Source: Stigmatella erecta (GTDB lineage Bacteria; Myxococcota; Myxococcia; Myxococcales; Myxococcaceae). Taken from it: 46,512 nt of DNA. Below the pieces are notes generated by a model, which was not told where the DNA came from, did not search any database, and saw only the letters and a program-made list of their open reading frames with translations. The translations under genes were made by a program, and so were the position numbers. The stretch lies in contig NZ_FOIJ01000028.1 of assembly GCF_900111745.1 (NCBI RefSeq), positions 1-46,512 on the forward strand, given 5' to 3'. Positions 7,482 to 15,969 of the stretch are shown here, in pieces (within the stretch, counting starts at the first letter, position 1; each line of letters opens with the position of its first letter).

Positions 7482-9053
7482 CTACGGCGTCTCACCGGGC
7501 TTCAGGCTGGCGATGGCGGGCACCTTCGACATCTCGTCGAAAGCGCCATCCTTCACGGCCTTCTCCGCAGCAGCCATGATCGTCGGCTTGTAGTTCGACT
7601 TCGCCGTGATCGAGTCGGTCAGCAACAGCAACCGATCCTGGGAGCCCTTGATGTGTCGCGGCCACGCGACTCCTCCCTCGGTCGGGCTGGGATCACCACG
7701 GTGCGCGAAGCGGACGACGTACTCCAGCACCTGGCTGGCGAAGGCGCGGTCGGCATCCGTGAAGACCGCTTGCGTAGGCGGGCTGCGGTCGCAGGTGCCC
7801 AGGAAGTACGGCACGTCCCCGCCATGGGGCACGCCATTCGGCTGCTGCCCCGTCAGCCCCTTGGCAACGTAGGCGAATTCGTACCTCCACGTGTGATTGC
7901 TGCCATTGGCGGTCGAGCTGTGGAGGTCTCCGAAGTACTTGGGCGTGATCCCAAAGACGAAGTCCAGGACTACACGCCGGGCCAGCTCGGTGTCATTGGC
8001 CCCCGAGTAGAGGAGTTTGACCGAGAGGTACAGGCCCTTGTTCTTCAGGAGTTGGATGACCGTTGCCGCGTCCATGTCGAACGCCGCCGCGACGCTGGCG
8101 TCATCGCTCGTGCTGCCCATGATGAGCGGCAGCTTCTGCTCCTCATGATCCTCGAACGTAGCCCGCAGGCTCTTGGACAGCACCGCGTCTCCGACGATGG
8201 GGCTGGGGGCATTGAAGGTCCCAGGGGAGTGCAGCCAGAACTCATCCCCGGGCACATTGCGCAACTCCTCCAGGGTGAATTGCTCCTTCAGCAGCCCCAC
8301 CGCCACCAGGTCATGCGTGAACTGCTCACCGCTGGCCCTGGCCTTCTCCATCGACGTCTCGTTGAGCACGTACACGCTCTGCGCGATGCCTCGGTGGAAC
8401 AGGTTCTTGCCCCGGTTCAGCGGCGAGCAGAAGTGCGACAGCACGCTCTTGCCGCCCGCGGACTGGCCCACCAGGGTGACGTTGCCCGGGTCCCCGCCGA
8501 ACTTCGCGATGTTGTCCTGCACCCACTCCAGGACCATCATCTGATCCATCAGGCCGAAGTTGGCCTCGGCCTGGGGTGCGCCGTCCTTGTCCAGGAGGGG
8601 ATGAGCGAAGAACCCCAGTTGCCCCACGCGATAGTTGAAGGTGACGAGCACCACGTCCTTCTGGGCCATGGGGATGCCGTTGTAGGGCGGAACGCAGCCG
8701 GTCCCCACCACGAAGGCGCCGCCGAAGATCCACACAATGACAGGCTTCTTCGCCGTCTCGTTCAGGGTGGGCGTCCAAACGTTGAGGAAAAGGCAGTCCT
8801 CGTTCATGGTGCCGGGATCCCCGCCGCCGCCCTCGATGCAGCCCTGTCGCGACTGGAGCGGCGACGCGCCGTACGCGAAGGCCTCCAGGGGCTTCTCCCC
8901 CAACGATTGCTTGCGCACGGGCGGGCTCCACCGGAGGCTGCCCACCGGAGGCTCGGCGTAGGGGATACCCTTGAAGATGGAGATGCCCTCCTCGATCTTC
9001 CCCACCACCCGCCCTTCCTTGATGGCTACTTCCTGCGTGATGTCTTCAGCCAT
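7482..9053 (-). CDS. Carboxylesterase/lipase, type B
   Basis: 523 residues from ATG 9053, chosen because AAGGAAG lies nine bases upstream; a longer open frame to 9158 has no ribosome site. It hydrolyses ester bonds of small or lipid-like substrates. The family signatures are present: IFKGIPYAEPPVGSLRW near residues 25-41, EDCLFLNVWTP, the oxyanion-hole segment WIFGGAF, and the nucleophile elbow GQSAGG with Ser near residue 197. The His is in GVPHGGD near residue 407. The acidic residue region reads STSDDAS, so Asp may replace the usual Glu. No export signal is visible. It is divergent from the SGNH esterase, with a 307-bp gap. Confidence 0.88.
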   Translation of the reverse strand: MAEDITQEVAIKEGRVVGKIEEGISIFKGIPYAEPPVGSLRWSPPVRKQSLGEKPLEAFAYGASPLQSRQGCIEGGGGDPGTMNEDCLFLNVWTPTLNETAKKPVIVWIFGGAFVVGTGCVPPYNGIPMAQKDVVLVTFNYRVGQLGFFAHPLLDKDGAPQAEANFGLMDQMMVLEWVQDNIAKFGGDPGNVTLVGQSAGGKSVLSHFCSPLNRGKNLFHRGIAQSVYVLNETSMEKARASGEQFTHDLVAVGLLKEQFTLEELRNVPGDEFWLHSPGTFNAPSPIVGDAVLSKSLRATFEDHEEQKLPLIMGSTSDDASVAAAFDMDAATVIQLLKNKGLYLSVKLLYSGANDTELARRVVLDFVFGITPKYFGDLHSSTANGSNHTWRYEFAYVAKGLTGQQPNGVPHGGDVPYFLGTCDRSPPTQAVFTDADRAFASQVLEYVVRFAHRGDPSPTEGGVAWPRHIKGSQDRLLLLTDSITAKSNYKPTIMAAAEKAVKDGAFDEMSKVPAIASLKPGETP

Positions 9054-9360
9054 GGATGTCTTCCTTTCGAAAAGCGATGGGTCTTCACTTGGTGAGAGTA
9101 CACACTCAGTTTGAGTGGCGACGCTCGGGTTGGATCTCCACTCAGGTCGCAGCTTCATTTTCCTGGTTTCTCACACCCCGACGAAGGGAATGAGGAGCCA
9201 CTTCATGAGCCGGTCCTTGGGTCGAGCATGGAGCTGGGTGTAAGCGCCCCGGAAGGCCGGGCCGCAGGGATTTTCTTTATAGGTGGTTTTTCCTACAGGC
9301 AGGGGTAGGGTATCTGGAAAAGCAGAAATAACAGCAAATCTTGTTTGAAGGGAGACTGGG
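9054..9360. other. Divergent intergenic region
   Basis: The 307 bp between the two esterase genes holds both ribosome sites and presumably both promoters. The half next to the SGNH gene is relatively A+T-rich. I see only a weak GC hairpin near 9248-9268 and no convincing promoter consensus or small gene. Confidence 0.4.
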
Positions 9361-11322
9361 GTGATGACGAAACAATTCAGGGGAAAGGGGTTCGTGAGTG
9401 CTCTCACGGTAGCCGGGGTGCTGCTCCTGTCAGGGCTTGTGAGCAGCCCTGGGGCGTCTGCGGCCACGGGGGATGGCTCCGCGTCCGATGCGAACATCCT
9501 CTATGTGGGCCGCTGGGACCGGACGAATGCATCGGTCGCTCGAAGCTACTGGTCGGGGGCCTACTTCCGGGTCCACTTCACGGGCACGAGCGTCCAGCTC
9601 CGCTTGGCCGGGGCCGCGAACCTGTATGTCAGCATCGATGGAGGCGGGGAGGCCTACTACCCAGGGGCCACTGGAACGGTCAACCTGACGCCCACCCCAC
9701 TGGCCGCCGGCGTTCACACGCTCCGGGTGGCGTCCCGCTCCGAGACCGACGTCATCCAGTTCCAAGGGCTGGTGTTGAGCAGTGGCGCCACCACGCTGGT
9801 GCCTGCGGCCCGGAGCAAGCGGATCGAGTTCGTCGGGGATTCGATCACCGCGGGGTGCTGCGCCCTGACCCGGGGCGCCCTGAATGACTACGCGTGGCTG
9901 GTGGGGGAGGCCTTGAACGCCGACCACACCCAGATCGCCTACTCCGGCATCTGTCTTCAGGATGGCGTGGCGTGCTTTTCCCCCAACAACATCGGGATGA
10001 GCCAGCAGTACTTCAAGCTGCAGACCGTCCAGTACCCGTCCTCTCCCGCGTGGGACTTCTCCCGGTATGCCGCCGATGCGGTGGTCATCAACCTGGGCAC
10101 CAATGACAACAACTGGGGCGTCTCCGATGCCGCTTTCCAAAGCACATACATCACCTTTCTTCAGAACATCCGGGCGCGGTACCCGAATGCCCTCCTGTTC
10201 GTGCTGCGGACTTTCGGGGGCTTCAAGGTGGCTCCCACGCTCGCCGCCGTGAACGCGAGAATCGCCGCCGGGGACACGAAGCTGTCCTATGTGGACACCA
10301 CGGGCTGGGTGACGCCGGGCACCGCGGACTTCAGCGATGACCTGCACCCGTCCGACAGCGGGCACGCGAAGATCGCCCGGCTCCTGGCGCCCTTCCTCGC
10401 CAAGACGGCCCGGTGGGAGGTGCCCTTCAGCGATGACTTCAACGACGGAAACGCGAATGGGTGGGCGGTCTACGGGGGAAGCTGGGCCGTGTCCGGCAAT
10501 CAGCTGGCCGTCGCCGCCCACCCGGGCGCCAAGGCCCTGGCCTCGGGCGTGCTCTTCTCGAATGGCACCCTCGATGCCGACATCACCCTGGGCGCCGCGG
10601 GAAACGCGGGGCTGATGTTCCGGGCCAGCCGGCTGGACACCGGCGTGGATGCCTATCAGGGGTATTTCGCCGGCTTCGACCAGGGCCAGGTGTTCCTGGG
10701 CCGGGCGGACCACAACTGGGTGACGGTGGCCTCGGTGCCCACCCTCCTGGCGCCTCAGGTGGCCCACCACGTGCGCGTGGTGGCCGTGGGCTCCAACCTC
10801 AAGGTCTACGTGGATGACATGGCCACGCCCAAGCTCAACGTGACGGACACCACCTATACGTCGGGAGGCGTGGGCGTGAGGACCTACCAGGCCGATGCCC
10901 GGTTCGACAACGTGGCGGCGCGCGCCTTCTCCCGGTTCGAGTCCTCGCTCCGGGGTTACTTCGTGCGGCATCAGGGCGGCCGGGGACGGATCGACACCTG
11001 GCTCTTGCCGGCCGAGGACGCGGAGTGGCGGGTGGTGCCAGGCCTGGCGAACGCCTCCGCCCTCTCCCTGGAGTCCGTGGCCTTCCCGGGCCACTTCCTG
11101 CGGCATGCCAATGGAGAGCTCTGGCTGCACCCCAACGATGGCTCCGCCTTGTTCAAGGCGGATGCCACCTGGTGGCGCCGGCCGGGACAGGCCAACGCCA
11201 GCCTGACGTCCTTCGAGTCCTTCAACTTCCCGGGCAACTACCTCCGGCACCGCAACGGCCTGCTGTACAGCGAGCCGCTCGCCACGGACCTGGACCGCAG
11301 CGACGCGACCTTCCGGGAGTGA
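9361..11322 (+). CDS. Secreted SGNH/GDSL esterase (CE2-like) with AbfB/CBM42-like tail
   Basis: 653 residues; GTG 9361 and ATG 9364 are both possible behind GAAGGGAG. A signal peptide (LTVAGVLLLSGLVSSPGASA) leads to a beta-sandwich (~40-145). An SGNH hydrolase (~150-345) follows, with block I FVGDSITAG (nucleophile Ser), block III NLGTND and block V DLHPSDSGH (Asp/His). This order matches CE2 carbohydrate acetyl-esterases. Residues ~355-510 look like a concanavalin-type sugar-binding domain (DDFNDGNANGW to VRTYQADARFDNV). The last ~130 residues carry two repeats of the type SFESFNFPGNYLRHRNG, as in AbfB/CBM42 arabinose-binding modules. Likely role: extracellular deacetylation of plant-type polysaccharide. 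It converges on the lactonase gene with a 4-bp gap. Confidence 0.85.
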   Translation: MMTKQFRGKGFVSALTVAGVLLLSGLVSSPGASAATGDGSASDANILYVGRWDRTNASVARSYWSGAYFRVHFTGTSVQLRLAGAANLYVSIDGGGEAYYPGATGTVNLTPTPLAAGVHTLRVASRSETDVIQFQGLVLSSGATTLVPAARSKRIEFVGDSITAGCCALTRGALNDYAWLVGEALNADHTQIAYSGICLQDGVACFSPNNIGMSQQYFKLQTVQYPSSPAWDFSRYAADAVVINLGTNDNNWGVSDAAFQSTYITFLQNIRARYPNALLFVLRTFGGFKVAPTLAAVNARIAAGDTKLSYVDTTGWVTPGTADFSDDLHPSDSGHAKIARLLAPFLAKTARWEVPFSDDFNDGNANGWAVYGGSWAVSGNQLAVAAHPGAKALASGVLFSNGTLDADITLGAAGNAGLMFRASRLDTGVDAYQGYFAGFDQGQVFLGRADHNWVTVASVPTLLAPQVAHHVRVVAVGSNLKVYVDDMATPKLNVTDTTYTSGGVGVRTYQADARFDNVAARAFSRFESSLRGYFVRHQGGRGRIDTWLLPAEDAEWRVVPGLANASALSLESVAFPGHFLRHANGELWLHPNDGSALFKADATWWRRPGQANASLTSFESFNFPGNYLRHRNGLLYSEPLATDLDRSDATFRE

Positions 11323-11326
11323 GGGC

Positions 11327-12502
11327 CTACGCCGGCACCAGCAGCAGGCAGACCGGTGCGGGCACCTCCAGGGGCGCCCCCACTGGCGTCAGCTTGCCGG
11401 TCTGGGCATCCCGCCGGAACGTCACGATGGAGTGGGAGCGCTGGTTGGCCACCAGCAGGAACGAGCCTGTGGCGTCGATGGCGAAGTTGCGCGGCCAGTT
11501 TCCCTGCGTGGACACATGCTCCACGTAGGTCAGCTCGCCGGCGGGCCCAATGGCATACACGACGATGCTGTTGTGTCCACGGTTGGAGCCATAGAGGAAC
11601 TTGCCATCCGGGCTGACGTGAACGTCCGCGCAATAGCTGTCGCCGGTGAAGTCCGCAGGCAGGGTGGAGACGGTCTGGAGGGGCGTCAGGGTTCCGCGCT
11701 CGCCGTCATAGGCGAAGGCGGTGAGGGTGGAGTTCAGCTCGTTGATGTTGAAGACGAAGCGGCCATTGGGGTGGAAGGCCAGGTGGCGGGGGCCTGCCCC
11801 GGGCGCGGTGGACACGGAGGCGGGCGTATGCGGGGTGAGCGTTCCCTGCCCGGCGTCGAACCGGTAGATCATGATCTTGTCCGTCCCGAGATCCGGGACT
11901 AGGGCATGTTTCTGGCCGGCATCCAGCCGGATCTGGTGGGCATGCGGGCTTGTCTCGGGCCTTGAGCCCTCGTGCTGGTCCACATCGACGGCGGGGCCCA
12001 GGCGGCCTCCCTCCTGAATGGGCAGGACGGCGACGTTGCCCCCCACGTAGTTGGCCACCAGCACGAATCCATCCTCCGCGTTCACCTCCAGGTGGCAGGG
12101 CGCCCCGCCCTGGGAGGCTTGCTGGTTGAGGAAGGTCAGCGCGTGGGTGTCCGGGTCGATGGCGAAGGCGCTCACGGCGCCGCTGGGCCTGCCCTCGAAG
12201 GTGGTCAGCTCGTTGACGGCGTAGAGGTGGCGCCGCTGGCGGTCCACGGCCAGGTAGGACGGGTCGGTCACCCCTGGGGTGACGCCCACCTGCTGGAGGG
12301 CACCGGTCTCCAGGTCCAGCCGACACAGGTAGATGCCTTGGCTCTGCTGGCCCGTGGTGTACGTGCCCACGTAGACCCAGACCTCCCGGGGCAGGGGAGG
12401 CGTCCCGGGCTCTTTGTCGTCCCCGCAGGCGAACAGCGTTCCCGCGGTGCCCAGGCCCGCGAGGTAGAGGAAGTGACGGCGTGTCAGGTGGCGTTGGCTC
12501 AT
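11327..12502 (-). CDS. Lactonase-family beta-propeller lipoprotein (6-phosphogluconolactonase-like)
   Basis: 391 residues from ATG 12502. The N-terminus RRHFLYLAGLGTAGTLFAC combines a twin-arginine-like motif with a Cys (lipobox LFAC), so it is probably an exported lipoprotein. The rest is a seven-bladed propeller of the YbhE/Pgl type: VYVGTYTTGQQSQGIYLC opens blade one, and blades recur with LAVDRQRRHLYAVNE, LVANYVGGNVAVLPI, PRHLAFHPNGRFVFNINE, VHVSPDGKFLYGSNRGHNSI and ATGSFLLVANQRS. Family members hydrolyse lactones, but an exported copy is unlikely to serve the pentose phosphate pathway and its substrate is unknown. It converges with the SGNH esterase. Confidence 0.85.
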   Translation of the reverse strand: MSQRHLTRRHFLYLAGLGTAGTLFACGDDKEPGTPPLPREVWVYVGTYTTGQQSQGIYLCRLDLETGALQQVGVTPGVTDPSYLAVDRQRRHLYAVNELTTFEGRPSGAVSAFAIDPDTHALTFLNQQASQGGAPCHLEVNAEDGFVLVANYVGGNVAVLPIQEGGRLGPAVDVDQHEGSRPETSPHAHQIRLDAGQKHALVPDLGTDKIMIYRFDAGQGTLTPHTPASVSTAPGAGPRHLAFHPNGRFVFNINELNSTLTAFAYDGERGTLTPLQTVSTLPADFTGDSYCADVHVSPDGKFLYGSNRGHNSIVVYAIGPAGELTYVEHVSTQGNWPRNFAIDATGSFLLVANQRSHSIVTFRRDAQTGKLTPVGAPLEVPAPVCLLLVPA

Positions 12503-12640
12503 GGACGGATTAGAGCCGGTGAAAACAGGAAGTCCAGCAATCCCGTGCCGAGGGCCTTTCGGGTACCAGCGCGGAGGCGCCGCTGTGCTAGGGGGGCCCG
12601 CACCGCTGTTCGACGTTCCACCGGAAAGGCCACGGTCCCC

Positions 12641-13312
12641 ATGATTCTCGTCCACCACCTCAACAACTCACGCTCGCAGCGGGTGCTCTGGCTCCTGGAG
12701 GAGCTGGGGCTCGAGTACGAGGTGAAGCGCTACGAGCGCGATCCCAAGACGATGCTGGCACCGCCTTCGCTGAAGGCCATTCATCCCCTGGGCAAGTCGC
12801 CCGTCATCACCGACGGGGGCCACACGCTCGCCGAGTCCGGGGCCATCATCGAATACCTCGTGGACCGGTATGGGCAGGGCCGGCTGAAGCCGCCCGAGGG
12901 GAGCCCCGAGCGCCTGCGCTACACGTACTGGATGCACTACGCGGAGGGCTCGGCCATGCCCCCGCTGCTCATGGGCCTGGTGGCCGCGCGCATCCGCAGC
13001 GCCCCGGCGCCCTTCTTCGTGCGCCCCATCGTGCGCGGGGTGGCCGCCAAGCTGCAGGACACGTTCGTCGGCCCGCAGACCAAGCTGCACCTGGACTACA
13101 TGGAGGGCGAACTGAGCCAGCGCACGTGGTTCGCGGGCGAGGACTTCACCGCCGCGGACATCCAGATGAGCTTCCCCCTGGAGGCGGCGTCCGGGCGCGC
13201 GGGGCTGGATGCCAGCCGGCCGAAGCTCTGGGCGTTCCTGGAGCGCATCCACGCGCGGCCGGCCTACCAGCGGGCGCTGCAGAAGGGTGGGCCCTTCAGC
13301 ATGGGAATGTGA
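12641..13312 (+). CDS. Glutathione S-transferase family protein
   Basis: 223 residues from ATG 12641; the open frame extends far upstream but only as antisense of the lactonase gene. The N-terminal thioredoxin-like domain has MILVHHLNNSRSQRVLWLLE with a Ser in the catalytic position, the cis-Pro turn GKSPVITD, and LAESGAIIEYLVDRYG, the glutathione gamma-glutamyl site. The C-terminal helical domain includes WFAGEDFTAADIQMSFPLE, the N-capping box of GSTs. It likely conjugates glutathione or another thiol to electrophiles. The flavin oxidase follows 9 bp after its stop, suggesting cotranscription. Confidence 0.9.
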   Translation: MILVHHLNNSRSQRVLWLLEELGLEYEVKRYERDPKTMLAPPSLKAIHPLGKSPVITDGGHTLAESGAIIEYLVDRYGQGRLKPPEGSPERLRYTYWMHYAEGSAMPPLLMGLVAARIRSAPAPFFVRPIVRGVAAKLQDTFVGPQTKLHLDYMEGELSQRTWFAGEDFTAADIQMSFPLEAASGRAGLDASRPKLWAFLERIHARPAYQRALQKGGPFSMGM

Positions 13313-13321
13313 GGCACCGCC

Positions 13322-14443
13322 ATGGCACGCATCGCGGTGCTGGGCGCAGGGGGCGTGGGCAGCGCGGCGGCGCGGTTCCTCGCGAGCGAGGGGCACGCCG
13401 TCACGGTGCTGGAGCAGTTCGCCCTGGACCATGACCAGGGCAGCTCGTATGGCACCTCGCGCATCATCCGGAAGACGTACACGGACGGGCTCTACACGGC
13501 GCTGATGGGCGAGGCGTACCCGCTCTGGGATGCGCTGGAGCGCGAGGCGGGCGAGCCGCTGCTGCGCCGCACCGGCGGGCTGTTCTTCGGCCCCACGCAG
13601 CACCCGGAGCTGGCGGCCATCCGCCAGGCCCTGGGGGAGAACCACGTCCGTTTCGAGGAGTTGGATCCGGCCGCCTGTGCGCGGCGGTTCCCCGCCTTCC
13701 GCCTGCTGCCGGGCGAGTCGGCGGTGTTCGAGCCTGAGGCGGGCTTTCTCCGGGCCTCCGCCTGTGTGCGCGCCCAGCTGCGTCTGGCCACGGCGCACGG
13801 GGCGCGGGTGCGCGCGGGGACGCGCGTGGTGGCGCTCGAGCCGCGCGCGGACCGCGTGGACCTGGTGCTGGAGGGCGGGGAGGTGCTCGGGTTCGACCGG
13901 GTGGTCGTCTCGGCGGGCCCCTGGACGGCGCGCTTGCTCTCCCCGTTCGTCCCGCTGCCGTTCACGGTGACGCGGCAGGTGTACTGCCACTTCGAGCCCA
14001 CGGCGCCGCTGGAGGCGTTCGGCGCGGGGCGGCTGCCGGTGTGGATCGACTTCGCCACGAACTTCTACGGCTTCCCGCATGACGGGGAGGCGCCCGGGGT
14101 GAAGGTGGCGTGGCACCAGCCGGGCACGCCCACCGTGCCCGGCCAGGTGGGCCGGGCCATCCACGAGGTGGACCGGGAGCCGCTGCGCCAGGCCTGCGCG
14201 GCGCACCTGCCGGGCCTGTCCCCGCGCGTGGTGCTGGAGCGGGTGTGCCTCTACACGATGACGCCGGACCACGACTTCGTGGTGGACACCCTGCCCGGGG
14301 AGCCCCGGGTGACGGTGCTCGGCGGGCTGAGCGGGCACGGGTTCAAGTTCACCGTGCTGCTGGGGCGCATCGCGGCGTGGAAGGCCACGGACCAGCGCGT
14401 GCCGTGGGAGCTGTCGCGCTGGGCCCTGGCCCGCCTGGCCTGA
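13322..14443 (+). CDS. solA: N-methyl-L-tryptophan/monomeric sarcosine oxidase
   Basis: 373 residues from ATG 13322. The FAD-binding Rossmann motif VLGAGGVGSAAARFLASEG is at the N-terminus, followed by the family signature HDQGSSYGTSRIIRKTY. RVCLYTMTPDHDFVVD near residue 310 contains the Cys that carries covalent 8-alpha-S-cysteinyl FAD in this family, and GGLSGHGFKF near the end is the second flavin-contact loop. Length and motif order match SolA/MSOX, which oxidatively demethylate N-methyl amino acids with release of formaldehyde and hydrogen peroxide. The pairing with a GST could help deal with reactive products; this is inference. The exact substrate cannot be told from sequence. Confidence 0.87.
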   Translation: MARIAVLGAGGVGSAAARFLASEGHAVTVLEQFALDHDQGSSYGTSRIIRKTYTDGLYTALMGEAYPLWDALEREAGEPLLRRTGGLFFGPTQHPELAAIRQALGENHVRFEELDPAACARRFPAFRLLPGESAVFEPEAGFLRASACVRAQLRLATAHGARVRAGTRVVALEPRADRVDLVLEGGEVLGFDRVVVSAGPWTARLLSPFVPLPFTVTRQVYCHFEPTAPLEAFGAGRLPVWIDFATNFYGFPHDGEAPGVKVAWHQPGTPTVPGQVGRAIHEVDREPLRQACAAHLPGLSPRVVLERVCLYTMTPDHDFVVDTLPGEPRVTVLGGLSGHGFKFTVLLGRIAAWKATDQRVPWELSRWALARLA

Positions 14444-14446
14444 GCG

Positions 14447-15802
14447 TCAGGACGTCGGCGTCCCCACCACGGTGGGGCTCTGCGGCTTGGGCTCCTCGCT
14501 GGCGGGGGGCTCCTCGGGCTTGCTGGCGGGGGGCTCCGCGTCCACGGGCTTGCCCGCCGCCAGGGTGTCCGTCTGCGCCGGGGCCACGGCCAAGCGCCGT
14601 GCGGGCAACACGACGGGCGGGGGCACCGGGCAGCGCGTGCAGGGCCCCCGCAGGGGCACGGAGAGCACCTGGCCGATGCGCAGCAGGTTGCCCCGGAGGT
14701 GATTGGACTTGCGCAGGCCGTTCACCGTGGAGTTGTAGCGCAGGGCGATGGCGCCCAGCGTGTCCCCGGAGCGCACCCGGTGCATGGCGATGTTCTGCTC
14801 GGGCTGCAGCGCCAGCAGCGGGGCGAGGCGCCGGCCCAGCTCCTGGGCCCGCGGGCTGAAGAAGCGCACGTGGAAGTGGTCCCGGTGCCCGCGCGCGTGC
14901 CGGATGATCGACTGGAAGCCCGCGTGGAACAGCGAGTCGAGCCACGCCTTGTCCTCGCCCGCCTTCAGCGCGTACTCGTAGAGCACCTTCTGGACGCGGC
15001 GATCCACCAGGATGAGCTGCACGTCGGCATGCGCCAGCAGCGCCTTCACCAGGGACCAGTTGCGCGCCAGGTGGATGTGGTTCTCCCGGTCCCGGGCGCG
15101 GATCGGCTCCACGGTGGGGTAGTAGAAGCCCAGGTCCACGTCCCGGCCGCTCTGGTGGCTCTTGTGGGGGCGCATGTAGCCGCCCTCCTTGGCGGAGATC
15201 TGGTTCACCCGCAGGGCAGGCGCGTCCGGGTGCTCGGCGCGCACCGCGCGGATGACCTGGGAGACGTAGGTGATGGTCTCCTCGGTGGCGTACGTCTTCT
15301 CCGGCGAGACGACGATCCAGTCCGCGCCCCCGTCCGGAAAGCGCATGCCGTTGATCAACCGGCCGCTCTCCACGAAGCCCACGGACACCGAGCCGAGCGA
15401 CTGGGGCTCGTGCTTCCACCGCCGCGTCAGCTCCTCGTCGCTCAGGTCCGCGGTGTACAGCAGCCCCGGGACGCCCGGGTTCGCGGCCGCCTCGCCGGCC
15501 TCTCCCTCGTCGCCCTCTTCCAGCCCGGCCTCGTCCTCGTCGCCGTCCTCCCCCTCCTCCTCGGCGTCCTCGGCGTCCCCGGGCTGAGCGGCCACGGCCT
15601 CCGGGGCCTGCTCGGACGGGACAGGGCGGGTGGCCGCTGCCTCTTCCTGCGCGGGCAGGGGCTCTCCGGGGGGCGGGGCGGTGGGCACCGCGGCGGGGGC
15701 TTCCGCGCGGGCCACTTCTGGGTGCGCCGCCGCGGGGACGGTGTGGACGGGACGCACGGCACAGCCGGCGCAGATCAGGACAAGAAAGAGTGGAAGACGC
15801 AC
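14447..15802 (-). CDS. MepA-like murein endopeptidase lipoprotein with LysM
   Basis: About 451 residues from GTG 15802; ATG 15865 is an alternative giving 21 more residues, and neither has a strong ribosome site. The shorter start gives a clean lipoprotein signal ending ICAGC. A long Ala/Pro/Glu-rich linker with acidic runs follows (~30-120). The catalytic part has HKSHQSGRDVDLGFYY (zinc ligands His and Asp) and GHRDHFHVRF (zinc His), as in penicillin-insensitive endopeptidases that cut peptide cross-links. A LysM motif begins HRVRSGDTLGAIALRYNS and binds glycan. A Pro/Glu/Lys tail closes the protein. It converges with solA with a 3-bp gap. Confidence 0.88.
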   Translation of the reverse strand: MRLPLFLVLICAGCAVRPVHTVPAAAHPEVARAEAPAAVPTAPPPGEPLPAQEEAAATRPVPSEQAPEAVAAQPGDAEDAEEEGEDGDEDEAGLEEGDEGEAGEAAANPGVPGLLYTADLSDEELTRRWKHEPQSLGSVSVGFVESGRLINGMRFPDGGADWIVVSPEKTYATEETITYVSQVIRAVRAEHPDAPALRVNQISAKEGGYMRPHKSHQSGRDVDLGFYYPTVEPIRARDRENHIHLARNWSLVKALLAHADVQLILVDRRVQKVLYEYALKAGEDKAWLDSLFHAGFQSIIRHARGHRDHFHVRFFSPRAQELGRRLAPLLALQPEQNIAMHRVRSGDTLGAIALRYNSTVNGLRKSNHLRGNLLRIGQVLSVPLRGPCTRCPVPPPVVLPARRLAVAPAQTDTLAAGKPVDAEPPASKPEEPPASEEPKPQSPTVVGTPTS

Positions 15803-15969
15803 GCAGCCCCAAGGATTACCCGGAAATGGTCCGGAGCAGAAGTTCACGCCCGAGAGATCCGCCATCCCCGGGGGGGAGGCGGGAGGTCTCCCAGCAGGCG
15901 GGCAAGCGTGAGGAGGCCCCGGGTCAGGGCCCGGCCCCTGGGTTGAGCACGCGCCGGGCCCCGGACGGG

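Noticed and set aside
9171-9497. 108-residue minus-strand frame in the esterase intergenic region
   Set aside because: It overlaps the signal-peptide region of the SGNH gene on the other strand, has no ribosome site and no recognisable features.
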